NCBI RefSeq assembly: GCF_026343335.1
Contig: NZ_JAPELX010000001.1
Coordinates: forward strand, 7,998,001 to 8,062,000
Length of the DNA stretch: 64,000 nucleotides
Origin: Streptomyces sp. NBC_00078
Lineage (GTDB): Bacteria > Actinomycetota > Actinomycetes > Streptomycetales > Streptomycetaceae
Direction: 5' to 3'
How positions within the stretch are numbered: position 1 is the first letter of the stretch; the number at the start of each line of letters is the position of its first letter. Made by a program: the position numbers and the translations under genes. Shown piece by piece: positions 51,254 to 59,434 of this stretch. The notes under the pieces were generated by a model that had not been told where the DNA came from, made no database searches, and saw only the letters and a list, made by a program, of their open reading frames with translations.

Positions 51254-53704
51254 TCAGCGCTTGCCGTTCTTGGGGTTCAGCAGCCCCGCCTTGCGCAGGG
51301 CATCGGCCATCGCACTGTTGGCCGGCGGCGCCGCCTGGCGCGACCCACCGCCCTGTCCACCGCGGCCGCCCTGACGCTGCCCCTGCCCCTGGCTCTGACG
51401 CTGCCCCTGGCCCTGGCTCTGACGCTGGCCCTGGCGCTGTTGGGGCGGACGCCCACCGCGCTGCGGACGGTCGTCGCCGCCGCCCTGCTGCTGACCCCGC
51501 TCGGCCGCCTCGTCGTCCAGCCGCAGCGTGAGCGAGATCCGCTTGCGCGGAATGTCGATGTCGAGGACCTTCACCTTCACGATGTCCCCGGACTTCACGA
51601 CGTCCCGCGGGTCCTTGACGAACGTCTTCGACATGGCCGACACATGGACGAGACCGTCCTGGTGGACGCCGACGTCCACGAACGCGCCGAAGGCCGCCAC
51701 GTTCGTGACGACCCCCTCCAGGACCATCCCGGACGACAGGTCGGCGATCTTCTCCACACCCTCCTTGAAGGTGGCCGTCCTGAAGGCCGGCCGCGGGTCG
51801 CGACCCGGCTTCTCCAGCTCCTTGAGGATGTCCGTGACGGTCGGCAACCCGAACGACTCGTCCACGAAGTCACCCGGCTTGAGCGAGCGCAGCGTCGCCG
51901 TGTTGCCGATGAGCGCGGCCACATCCTGTCCCGACGTCTTCACCATGCGCCGCACGACCGGGTACGCCTCCGGGTGCACGCTGGACGCGTCCAGCGGGTC
52001 GTCGCCGCCGCGGATGCGGAGGAAGCCCGCGCACTGCTCGTAGGCCTTGGGGCCGAGCCGTGCGACGCCCTTGAGCTGCGTACGGGACTTGAACGGTCCG
52101 TTGGCGTCGCGGTGCGCCACGATGTTCTCGGCCAGCCCGGAGGTGATGCCGGAGACACGCGCGAGCAGCGGGGCGGAGGCCGTGTTGACGTCCACGCCCA
52201 CGCCGTTCACACAGTCCTCCACCACCGCGTCCAGCGAGCGCGACAGCTTCACCTCGGACAGGTCGTGCTGGTACTGGCCAACGCCGATCGACTTGGGGTC
52301 GATCTTCACCAGCTCGGCGAGCGGGTCCTGCAGCCGGCGCGCGATCGACACGGCGCCGCGCAGCGACACGTCCATGTCGGGCAGCTCCTGCGAGGCGAAC
52401 GCGGACGCCGAGTAGACGGACGCGCCCGCCTCGGACACCATCACCTTGGTGAGGTTCAACTCCGGGTGCTTGGCGATGAGTTCACCGGCGAGCTTGTCGG
52501 TCTCGCGGGATGCCGTGCCGTTGCCGATGGCGATCAGGTCGACCGCGTGCTCCTTCGACAGGCGGGCCAGCCTGGCGATCGCCTCGTCCCACTTGTTCGC
52601 GGGCACATGCGGGTGGATGACGTCCGTGGCCACCACCTTGCCGGTGGCGTCCACAACGGCGACCTTCACGCCGGTACGGAACCCGGGGTCCAGGCCCAGC
52701 GTCCCGCGCGTGCCGGCCGGGGCGGCGAGCAGCAGGTCGCGCAGGTTGGTCGCGAACACCCGGACGGCCTCGTCCTCGGCCGCCGTGCGCAGCCGCAGCC
52801 GCAGGTCGATGCCGAGGTGTACGAGGATGCGGGTGCGCCAGGCCCAACGGACCGTGTCCGTCAGCCACTTGTCGCCGGGGCGCCCGCGGTCGGCGATCTG
52901 GAACCTGTGGGCGACGATCCCCTCGTACGACGAGGGCCCGTCCGTCGGCTCCTCCGGCTCCAGGACGAGGTCGAGGACCTCCTCCTTCTCGCCGCGCAGC
53001 ATCGCGAGGATGCGGTGCGAGGGCAGCTCGGTGTACGGCTCGGCGAAGTCGAAGTAGTCGGCGAACTTGGCGCCCGCCTCCTCCTTGCCGTCCCGGACCT
53101 TCGCGGCGAGGCGGCCGCGCACCCACATGCGCTCGCGCAGCTCGCCGATCAGGTCCGCGTCCTCCGAGAACCGCTCGGTCAGGATCGCCCGGGCGCCGTC
53201 GAGGGCGGCCTGCGGATCGGCGACGCCCTTGTCGGCGTCGACGAACGCGGCGGCGGCCGCGAGCGGTTCGACGGTCGGGTCACTGAGCAGGCCTTCGGCC
53301 AGCGGCTCAAGACCGGCCTCACGCGCGATCTGCGCCTTGGTGCGTCGCTTTGGCTTGTACGGGAGGTAGATGTCCTCCAGGCGCGCCTTGGTCTCGGCGC
53401 CCCGGATCTGTGCCTCCAGCTCCTCGGTGAGCTTGCCCTGCTCGCGCACCGACGTCAGGATCGCCGTCCGCCGCTCCTCCAGCTCCCGCAGATAGCGCAG
53501 CCGCTCCTCGAGCGTGCGCAGCTGCGCATCGTCGAGCATCTCGGTCGCTTCCTTGCGGTAGCGGGCGATGAAGGGCACTGTCGAACCGCCGTCGAGCAGC
53601 TCCACGGCAGCTTTGACCTGCCGCTCCCGCACGCCGAGCTCCTCGGCGATCCTGCCTTCGATGGATCCCACGTTGATGGATCCGCTGGACCCGGGTGTCG
53701 TCAC
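51254..53704 (-). CDS. tex: Tex-like transcription accessory/RNA-binding protein
   Basis: An 816-residue Tex/YhgF-family protein that binds RNA and promotes transcription-linked processes. It has the N-terminal helical region, a YqgF/RNase H-like domain (GLDPGFRTGVKVAVVDATG near residue 340), helix-hairpin-helix repeats (VNTASAPLLARVSGI) and an S1 domain near 660-730 (GMVLEGVVTNVAAFGAFVDVG and QDGLVHVSAM). The last 60 residues are a Gln/Gly/Arg tail built from repeated GQRQSQGQ units, probably a nucleic-acid-binding disordered end. It is monocistronic. Confidence 0.94.
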   Translation of the reverse strand: MTTPGSSGSINVGSIEGRIAEELGVRERQVKAAVELLDGGSTVPFIARYRKEATEMLDDAQLRTLEERLRYLRELEERRTAILTSVREQGKLTEELEAQIRGAETKARLEDIYLPYKPKRRTKAQIAREAGLEPLAEGLLSDPTVEPLAAAAAFVDADKGVADPQAALDGARAILTERFSEDADLIGELRERMWVRGRLAAKVRDGKEEAGAKFADYFDFAEPYTELPSHRILAMLRGEKEEVLDLVLEPEEPTDGPSSYEGIVAHRFQIADRGRPGDKWLTDTVRWAWRTRILVHLGIDLRLRLRTAAEDEAVRVFATNLRDLLLAAPAGTRGTLGLDPGFRTGVKVAVVDATGKVVATDVIHPHVPANKWDEAIARLARLSKEHAVDLIAIGNGTASRETDKLAGELIAKHPELNLTKVMVSEAGASVYSASAFASQELPDMDVSLRGAVSIARRLQDPLAELVKIDPKSIGVGQYQHDLSEVKLSRSLDAVVEDCVNGVGVDVNTASAPLLARVSGITSGLAENIVAHRDANGPFKSRTQLKGVARLGPKAYEQCAGFLRIRGGDDPLDASSVHPEAYPVVRRMVKTSGQDVAALIGNTATLRSLKPGDFVDESFGLPTVTDILKELEKPGRDPRPAFRTATFKEGVEKIADLSSGMVLEGVVTNVAAFGAFVDVGVHQDGLVHVSAMSKTFVKDPRDVVKSGDIVKVKVLDIDIPRKRISLTLRLDDEAAERGQQQGGGDDRPQRGGRPPQQRQGQRQSQGQGQRQSQGQGQRQGGRGGQGGGSRQAAPPANSAMADALRKAGLLNPKNGKR

Positions 53705-53796
53705 GATCCCCTACCGCCTTCTCACTGAGGTTGCGCGGCAATTGTGGCAGGTAGCACCGACAATCGTGGATCAGGGCGGCACCCGGGCGGGCCGGG

Positions 53797-53842
53797 TGTG
53801 ACTGGGCGGGATAGTTGTCACCTGGGCGCGGTATCTGTCACC
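53797..53842. repeat. Left end: two tandem 20-bp subrepeats
   Basis: Subrepeat L1 is tgggcgggatagttgtcacc (53803-53822) and L2 is tgggcgcggtatctgtcacc (53823-53842), 16 of 20 identical and directly adjacent. They are oriented inward and match the right-end copies inverted. Confidence 0.8.
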
Positions 53843-53970
53843 AGTGACCGGCAGCCAGGTCGCGCGCGGGGTGCTTCGCGTCATGCCGTGGTGGGTTCTG
53901 GCGGGCAGCAGCGCCTGTGCGCCGCCTTCGATGGCGCAGCCAGGTCCGTCACATGCGGCGAAGAGCAGGG

Positions 53971-54558
53971 CTACCGCACAGGTCCGACTTTCAGCAGCGC
54001 GAGGGCGTTGTGAACGCCTTGGTCGAGGACGTCGTCAGCCAGCCTGGGGTCGGCCAGGGCGCGGGAGAGTTGGAGCGTCCCGAGCATCATGGCGAAGACG
54101 CTGAGCGCCTGCGGGCGGGCCGAGGGCGGGTTGTCGGGTGCCAAGCGGGCGGCGATGTCGTCGATGACGGCCAGTACGCCCTCGGTGAACGCCTGCTTGG
54201 TCGCGTCCGCGCAACGTCCGATCTCGTCGAGCAGGGCGGCGGTCGGGCAGCCGTTCTCGGGATCGTCGCGGTGCTCGGCGGACAGGTACGCGCGGACGAA
54301 CTGTTCGAGCCCGGCGCGGCCGGGCGCCAGCGCCTCAAGGTCCGCGTTCTGCGCGCCCAGCTGGTCGGCGACGGCGTTCGCGACGAGGTCCTCCTTGGAG
54401 GCGAAGTGGGCATAGAAGGCCCCGTTGGTCAGCCCCGCGTCCGCCATGAGCATGGAGACCCCGGAGCCATCGATGCCGTCCTTCTTGAACCGGCGGCCGG
54501 CCGCCTCGATGATCCGCTGCCGCGTCGCCTGCTTGTGGTCTTTCGCGTAGCGCGCCAC
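53971..54558 (-). CDS. TetR-family regulator within the element
   Basis: A 195-residue TetR regulator, NemR/YxaF-like. The helix-turn-helix reads QATRQRIIEAAGRRF, GVSMLMADAGLTNGAFYAHFASKEDLVA, followed by the ligand domain with PENGCPTAALLDEIGR, typical of regulators sensing electrophiles or aldehydes. The GTG start was chosen because gaggaggagg precedes it; in-frame sequence further up runs over the operator. It is divergent from the first SDR with a perfect palindrome between, so it should repress the dehydrogenase pair. Confidence 0.88.
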   Translation of the reverse strand: MARYAKDHKQATRQRIIEAAGRRFKKDGIDGSGVSMLMADAGLTNGAFYAHFASKEDLVANAVADQLGAQNADLEALAPGRAGLEQFVRAYLSAEHRDDPENGCPTAALLDEIGRCADATKQAFTEGVLAVIDDIAARLAPDNPPSARPQALSVFAMMLGTLQLSRALADPRLADDVLDQGVHNALALLKVGPVR

Positions 54559-54592
54559 GCGCTCCTCCTCCTCGCTCCGGCCGAGAGGCCGC

Positions 54593-54632
54593 TTGCCGCT
54601 CGCCCGCTCCTGTCCTAGAGTAATTGAATTAC
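54593..54632 (+). promoter_or_regulatory. SDR promoter with overlapping TetR operator
   Basis: TTGCCG (54593-54598) and TAGAGT (54616-54621) with a 17-bp spacer form a promoter toward the SDR genes. A perfect palindrome gtaattgaattac (54620-54632) overlaps the -10 end and the start point. This position is classic for repression by the divergent TetR protein; it is also strikingly AT-rich for this genome. Confidence 0.7.
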
Positions 54633-54663
54633 GACCATAATCCAATTGCTGAAGAGGCCCACC

Positions 54664-55479
54664 ATGACCACAAACCAGCCAGTAGCACTCGTGACCGGAG
54701 CATCGTCAGGCATCGGCAAGGCGGCCGCGCTCGCGCTCGTCGACGCGGGATTCGAGGTCGTCGGAACGAGCCGCCAAGCCTCCGGGGACGCCCGCCGCGA
54801 CGGCGTGACGTTCCTCGCCCTCGACGTGGCCAGCGACACCTCGGTCGCCAGCGCGGTCGACCGCGTGATCGAAAAGTTCGGGCGGATCGACGTCCTGGTC
54901 AACAACGCCGGCATCGGCTCCGCCGGCGCCGGCGAGGAACGCTCCCTCGCCCAGGACCAGCAGCTGTTCGACATCAACGTCTTCGGCCTGATCCGCATGA
55001 CCAAGGCCGTCCTGCCGCACATGCGCGCCCAGGGCCGCGGCCGGATCATCAACATCTCGTCCGTGCTCGGGTTCGTCCCCGCGCCGTACATGGCCGCCTA
55101 CGCCGCGTCCAAGCACGCGGTCGAGGGCTACTCCGAGTCCGTGGACCACGAGGTCCGCCAGCACGGCGTCCGCGTACTGCTCGTCGAGCCCGCCCAGACC
55201 AGGACCGCGTTCGAGGCCAACTCCCCGAAGCCCGCCACGCCTCTGCCGGTCTACGAGCACCAGCGGCAGGTCTTCGAGCGCGTGATGGGCGCGGCGATGA
55301 AGGACGGCGACGATCCCGCCACCGTCGCCAAGGCGATCGTCGCCGCGGCGACCGACCCGAAGCCGAAGCTGCGCTACCCCGCCGGGCCGACCGCCGGACG
55401 CGTCAGCACCCTGCGCCGCCTCGTCCCCTCCCGCGCCTTCGACCGGCAGATCCGCAAGCTCAACCAGCTGCCCGCCTGA
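54664..55479 (+). CDS. Short-chain dehydrogenase/reductase, element cargo 1
   Basis: A 271-residue classical SDR. VTGASSGIGKAAALALVDAG is the cofactor motif, followed by VLVNNAGIGSAGAG and ISSVLGFVPAPYMAAYAASKHAVEGYS, which holds the Ser, Tyr (YAASK) and Lys catalytic residues. An acidic residue is lacking after the second strand (VGTSRQAS), which favours NADPH. The C-terminal region with EHQRQVFERV resembles oxidoreductases of the YbbO or ketoreductase type. It is the first gene after the TetR-controlled promoter, 47 bp before a second SDR. Confidence 0.88.
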   Translation: MTTNQPVALVTGASSGIGKAAALALVDAGFEVVGTSRQASGDARRDGVTFLALDVASDTSVASAVDRVIEKFGRIDVLVNNAGIGSAGAGEERSLAQDQQLFDINVFGLIRMTKAVLPHMRAQGRGRIINISSVLGFVPAPYMAAYAASKHAVEGYSESVDHEVRQHGVRVLLVEPAQTRTAFEANSPKPATPLPVYEHQRQVFERVMGAAMKDGDDPATVAKAIVAAATDPKPKLRYPAGPTAGRVSTLRRLVPSRAFDRQIRKLNQLPA

Positions 55480-55526
55480 CCGACACCCCCATCCCCCGAC
55501 GCCACAACCTGCACCAGGAGCCTTCC

Positions 55527-56237
55527 GTGGACCTGTCCACCAGCACCGCCCTCGTCACCGGAGCCAACCGGGGCCTTGGCCGCGCCCTCGCCACCGAACT
55601 GCTCGACCGCGGCGCCACCGTCTACGCCGCAGCCCGCAACCCCGACCAGGTCGACCTGCCCGGCGCCAAGCCGATCGCGCTCGACATCACCGACCCCGCC
55701 TCCGTCGCCGCCGCCGTCCAGGCCACCGGCGACGTCACCGTCCTGATCAACAACGCCGGCGTCTCCACCGGCGCCAACCTGCTCGCAAGCGGCCAGGACG
55801 CCATCCGCCTGGAGATGGACACCCACTACTTCGGCACCCTCTCGGTGGTCCGCGGCTTCGCCCCCCAGATCGCGGCCAACGGCGGCGGCGCGATCCTGAA
55901 CATCCTCTCCGTCCTGTCCTGGCTCAGCTTCCCGCAGGCCGGCGCATACAGCGCCGCCAAGGCCGCGCAGTGGTCGTTGACCAACGCCCTGCGCGTGGAA
56001 CTCGCCCAGCAGGGCATCCGGGTGGCCGGACTGCATGTCGGCTTCATGGACACCGACATGACCCGGGGGATCACCGAGCCCAAGTCCGACCCGGCCGACA
56101 TCGCCCGGATCGCGGTCGACGGCATCGCCGCCGACGCCCACGAGATCGTCGCGGACGACCTCAGTCGCCAGGTGCAGTCCGGGCTGGCCGGAGGCGTCGC
56201 AGCCCTCTACCCGCAGCTGGCCGGGACTGCCCGCTAG
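55527..56237 (+). CDS. Short-chain dehydrogenase/reductase, element cargo 2
   Basis: A 236-residue SDR. VTGANRGLGRALATELLDRG is the cofactor motif, with VLINNAGVSTG and YSAAKAAQWSLTNALR (YxxxK) as catalytic marks and ILSVLSWLSFPQAG before them. It starts with GTG behind an aggag site. Its sequence differs clearly from the first SDR, so the two are not a recent tandem duplication. Both sit inside the inverted ends and probably act as one operon under TetR control on related carbonyl substrates. Confidence 0.88.
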   Translation: MDLSTSTALVTGANRGLGRALATELLDRGATVYAAARNPDQVDLPGAKPIALDITDPASVAAAVQATGDVTVLINNAGVSTGANLLASGQDAIRLEMDTHYFGTLSVVRGFAPQIAANGGGAILNILSVLSWLSFPQAGAYSAAKAAQWSLTNALRVELAQQGIRVAGLHVGFMDTDMTRGITEPKSDPADIARIAVDGIAADAHEIVADDLSRQVQSGLAGGVAALYPQLAGTAR

Positions 56238-56455
56238 GCAGCACTCAACATGGTGACCACGTGTCAAAGACTCCGCCGCACCGGAGGAAGCGCGACGGTC
56301 GCCGGGAACGAACGGCGAACCCGTCGTGCCGCAGGTGACTCTTCTCACCCATTTCAGGCGGGCCGCTCCGGTATCCGAACCCCCGCGGTAGCCGGCACCG
56401 CCATCCGCGCTCGCGCTGTCTGGCGTGAGCTCGGATGGCGGTCCTGGCCCGAGCA

Positions 56456-56559
56456 GGTGACAACTTCAGCGCCCAGATGGTGACAACCATCGCGCCCAAC
56501 GGGGCGATGAAGTGCAGGCCACCGGAGGCGCTTGATGACAACTATCTCGCTCAGTCACA
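56456..56559. repeat. Right end: three inverted 20-bp subrepeats
   Basis: Copies lie at 56456-56475 (ggtgacaacttcagcgccca), 56479-56498 (ggtgacaaccatcgcgccca) and 56534-56553 (gatgacaactatctcgctca), all inverted relative to the left end. The 336-bp gap between the second SDR and the LPFR gene otherwise shows no coding feature. Confidence 0.8.
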
Positions 56560-56573
56560 CCGGGGCGGCGGAA

Positions 56574-56705
56574 TCAGGCCCTGCGGCCACCCGCGGAGTC
56601 CGAGGCCCCGCCGAAGAGCCGGGCCACGGCCCGGAAGGGCAGGGTGACGACGGTGGCGATCGCGCCACCGATCTGGCGCAGGACGTCGGCTATTGCACGG
56701 AACAC
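56574..56705 (-). CDS. LPFR-type small peptide
   Basis: A 43-codon frame beginning with GTG behind ggaaggggaagttc. It reads VFRAIADVLRQIGG and then VVTLPFRAVARLFGGASDS, ending RRA. This matches the small LPFR-motif peptides that are conserved across Streptomyces, which are amphipathic and possibly membrane-associated. It is too short for usual gene callers. The mobile element lies only 10 bp beyond its stop, so the insertion spared the coding part but may have removed its terminator. Confidence 0.75.
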   Translation of the reverse strand: MFRAIADVLRQIGGAIATVVTLPFRAVARLFGGASDSAGGRRA

Positions 56706-56778
56706 GAACTTCCCCTTCCCTCTCCCGGCCGCGGTGACCGGCGGAGATCCGGGTACCTCAGCTGCGGCGGAGCAATCT

Positions 56779-57648
56779 TCAGCCCTTGCCGATCAGGTCG
56801 TCGGGGAACGCGCCCGCGACGGCCGCGGCCCGCGCGAACCCCGCCCCCAGCTCCGTCAGACGAGCGACGCCCTCGGCGCCCAGGTGCTCGTACGGCGCCC
56901 GGTCCAGCCGGTCCGTCTCCGCCTCGATCTCCGCCCGCAGCGCGACGCCCCGCTCCGTCAACTCGCCCTCCGCGTCCAGCAGCCCGCGCTCCCGCAGCCG
57001 CCCGGCGGCGGCGTCCCACTCCTCCTGGCTCCAGCCGCGGCTGCCGAACACCCACTTCGGCGCCATGCCCTTCCCGGTTGCGGTATGGCTCACCATGGCC
57101 TCCAGCCCGTCGAGCTCCGCCGACATCAGAACGGCGAGATGTCCGTCGCCCCGGTGCTCGCGCAGCAGCGTGGCGGCGTGGAAGTACGCCAGGTGCGGCT
57201 CCTCGGGCACGGGCAGGTCGGCATACGCGGAGTACAGCGGCCGGGCCGGACGCCCACACGCCTCGGCGGCCCGCAGTGCCAGCCGTGCCGCCTCGGCCAT
57301 CTCCTCGGACGCGACGGCCTCCTCGCCCAGCAGGCGGCGCAGGGTCGCATCGATGGCACGCGCGCGGGCGTCCAGGATCTGCCCGGGCGAGGCGGTCTCC
57401 CACACGGCGGGCACGAACCGTGCCACCAGCTCGTACTTGTAGTTGTAGAACGTCGCCGCCACCATGCCCGCCCCGACCGGCCCCAGGGCGGCCGCTCGCG
57501 TGGCGAAGTTGACAGCCCTCGGGTGGGTGATGCCGACAGCGCCCATTTCCCTGCTCAGATCAGGCGAGAAGTAGTACGTCGCGTGCAGGGAGTTGAGGGC
57601 GTTGTGGCAGCGGCGGCCGGCGTGCGGATCGATGGCGGCAGTAGTCAT
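56779..57648 (-). CDS. SCO6745-family protein (helix-turn-helix-like)
   Basis: A 289-residue helical protein of the SCO6745 family, widespread in actinomycetes and named for the S. coelicolor gene at this position. A probable winged-helix core lies in the C-terminal part (GWSQEEWDAAAGRLRERGLLDAEGELT), and the N-terminal half is helical with HATYYFSPDLSREMGAVGI. Function unknown; a regulatory role is suspected. The ATG at 57648 was chosen as MTTAAIDPHAG; an open upstream stretch is non-protein-like. It may be co-transcribed with the LPFR peptide gene 73 bp downstream. Confidence 0.82.
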   Translation of the reverse strand: MTTAAIDPHAGRRCHNALNSLHATYYFSPDLSREMGAVGITHPRAVNFATRAAALGPVGAGMVAATFYNYKYELVARFVPAVWETASPGQILDARARAIDATLRRLLGEEAVASEEMAEAARLALRAAEACGRPARPLYSAYADLPVPEEPHLAYFHAATLLREHRGDGHLAVLMSAELDGLEAMVSHTATGKGMAPKWVFGSRGWSQEEWDAAAGRLRERGLLDAEGELTERGVALRAEIEAETDRLDRAPYEHLGAEGVARLTELGAGFARAAAVAGAFPDDLIGKG

Positions 57649-57785
57649 GACCCGAAGGTTACCGACTGGTTGGTACGGACTCCAGGGGGTCGTTGGATCG
57701 TCGTTGGATCGGCAGGGACAGGGTGGCAGGAAAGGTGGGGTCCTCGTCATTGCGGCCATCGGGCGGACCGCCAAGAATCGAGTGC

Positions 57786-58739
57786 ATGCAGACCGTCCTG
57801 GTCGTCCTCTTCGACGACGTGCAGAGCCTCGACGTCACGGGCCCGGTGGAGGTCTTCAACGGCGCCGACGCGCACTGCCCGGGGACGTACCGCATCCGCA
57901 CCGTCAGCCGGGACGGGCGGGCCGTGCGCACCTCCAGCGGCCTCACCCTCGTCCCGGACCACTCCTTCGCGGACGCCCCGCCCGCGCACATCCTGCTGGT
58001 CCCGGGCGGTGCGGGCACCCGGCGCCCCGACCCGGGCCTGGTGGTCTGGCTGCGGGAAAACGGCCCGCGGGCCGAGCGCCTCGTCTCGGTGTGCACCGGA
58101 GCACTCCTGCTCGCCGAGGCGGGCCTGCTGGACGGCCGCCGGGTCACGAGCCACTGGTCGGTGTGCGAGAAACTCGCCCGCGACCACCCGGCCGTGGAGG
58201 TGGACCCGGACCCGATCTTCATCCGTGACGGACAGCTCGCCACCTCGGCCGGCGTCACGTCCGGCATCGACCTCGCCCTCGCGCTCGTCGAGGAGGACGT
58301 CGGCCGCGAGATCGCCCTCTCCATCGCCCGCCATCTCGTCGTCTTCCTGCGGCGACCGGGAAACCAGGCCCAGTTCAGCGCCCAGCTCGCCGCACAGACG
58401 GCGCAGCGGGAGCCGCTGCGCCAAGTCCAGCAGTGGATCACCGAACATCCCGGCGCGGACCTGTCCGTGGACGTGCTCGCGGCCCGCGCCCGGCTCTCGC
58501 CCCGCCACTTCGCCCGGGCCTTCCAGACCGAGACCGGCATGACGCCGGGCCGCTACGTCGACCGCGTCCGTCTGGAACAAGCCCGCCGCCTGATCGAGGA
58601 CACCTCCGACGGGATCGAGGAGATCTCCCGCGCCTGCGGCTACGGCACCCCGGAGGCGATGCGCCGCGCCTTCGTACGCACCCTCGGCGCGGCGCCCGCC
58701 GAATACCGGCGCCGATTCCGCCCGGCGCCCACCCACTGA
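57786..58739 (+). CDS. GlxA-family transcriptional regulator (DJ-1/PfpI + AraC HTH)
   Basis: A 317-residue regulator. Residues 1-180 form a DJ-1/PfpI-like class I amidotransferase fold (VLFDDVQSLDVTGPVEVF, then VSVCTGALLLAEAGLLDGRR with the nucleophile-elbow Cys). From about 220 is an AraC-type double helix-turn-helix (LAARARLSPRHFARAFQTETG, ISRACGYGTPEAMRRAF). Members sense nitrogen compounds or aldehydes. It is followed 44 bp later by a stand-alone PfpI gene of the same fold. Confidence 0.9.
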   Translation: MQTVLVVLFDDVQSLDVTGPVEVFNGADAHCPGTYRIRTVSRDGRAVRTSSGLTLVPDHSFADAPPAHILLVPGGAGTRRPDPGLVVWLRENGPRAERLVSVCTGALLLAEAGLLDGRRVTSHWSVCEKLARDHPAVEVDPDPIFIRDGQLATSAGVTSGIDLALALVEEDVGREIALSIARHLVVFLRRPGNQAQFSAQLAAQTAQREPLRQVQQWITEHPGADLSVDVLAARARLSPRHFARAFQTETGMTPGRYVDRVRLEQARRLIEDTSDGIEEISRACGYGTPEAMRRAFVRTLGAAPAEYRRRFRPAPTH

Positions 58740-58783
58740 GCAACGCGCACCCACTGAGCAATGCCCCACCGAAGGGGGAACCC

Positions 58784-59434
58784 ATGCAGTTCGCGATCGT
58801 CCTCTACGACGGCTTCACCGCCCTCGACGCGGTCGGACCGTACGAGACCCTCGGCCGTCTGCCCGACTCCGAGACCGTGTTCGTCGCCGAGCGGACCGGC
58901 CCGGTCCGTACCGACAGCGGGAACCTCGCGCTCACCGCCGACAGGACTCTGGACGAGGTGGCGAACCCGGACGTCGTGATCGTCCCCGGCGGCCCGGGAC
59001 AGACCGCGCAGATGCACAACAAGGCGCTGCTCGACTGGATCCGTGCCGCCGACGCCACGAGCACCTGGACGACCTCGGTGTGCACCGGCTCCCTGCTGCT
59101 GGCCGCCGCGGGACTCCTCGACGGCCGCCGCGCGACCTCGCACTGGCTGGCCCTCGACGAACTGAGGAAGTTCGGCGTCCGGCCCACGGGCGAGCGGGTC
59201 GTCACCGACGGCAAGTACGTCACCGCCGCCGGCGTCTCCTCAGGCATCGACATGGGGCTCGCGCTGCTCGGCCGGATCTCGGGCGACGTGGTCGCCCAGG
59301 CCGTACAGCTGGGCATCGAGTACGACCCGCAGCCGCCCTACGACGCGGGCTCCCCGCAGAAGGCGCCCGCGGACGTCGTCGAGCTCATCCGATCGAGGAG
59401 CCGGTTCATCCTCGGCCTGGAACCGACCACGTGA
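58784..59434 (+). CDS. DJ-1/PfpI family protein
   Basis: A 216-residue DJ-1/PfpI-fold protein. The Cys elbow is in TSVCTGSLLLAAAGLLDGRR, and FAIVLYDGFTALDAVGPYETL opens the protein. It mirrors the sensor domain of the GlxA regulator just upstream, so it may be its effector gene (for example an isocyanide hydratase-like or chaperone enzyme). An 18-bp direct repeat (cacccactgagcaa core) sits between the two genes, straddling the upstream stop. Its 3' end overlaps the convergent hydratase gene by 29 bp. Confidence 0.88.
   Translation: MQFAIVLYDGFTALDAVGPYETLGRLPDSETVFVAERTGPVRTDSGNLALTADRTLDEVANPDVVIVPGGPGQTAQMHNKALLDWIRAADATSTWTTSVCTGSLLLAAAGLLDGRRATSHWLALDELRKFGVRPTGERVVTDGKYVTAAGVSSGIDMGLALLGRISGDVVAQAVQLGIEYDPQPPYDAGSPQKAPADVVELIRSRSRFILGLEPTT

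Larger units (their letters stand above)
53797..56559. mobile_element. 2.76-kb non-autonomous element with IS21-like ends carrying tetR and two SDR genes
   Basis: The segment begins TGTGACTG and ends CAGTCACA. A 28-bp stretch spanning the left end (53795-53822) matches, inverted, the right end (56534-56561) at 25 of 28 positions; the outermost two bases at each side belong to the flanks. Identical ccggg pentamers flank it (53792-53796 and 56560-56564), as expected of a target duplication. Copies of a 20-bp subrepeat, consensus tgggcg.gata.ttgtcacc, occur twice on the left and three times on the right. TG/CA termini, multiple end repeats and a short duplication are the features of IS21-family ends. 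No istA/istB or other transposase is present; cargo is a TetR regulator and two dehydrogenases. Mobility would need a helper transposase. Confidence 0.75.

Noticed and set aside
53843..53970. Transposase fragment inside the left end of the element
   Set aside because: I read all frames; none shows a DDE, HTH or IstA/IstB motif. The short frames are compositionally noise.
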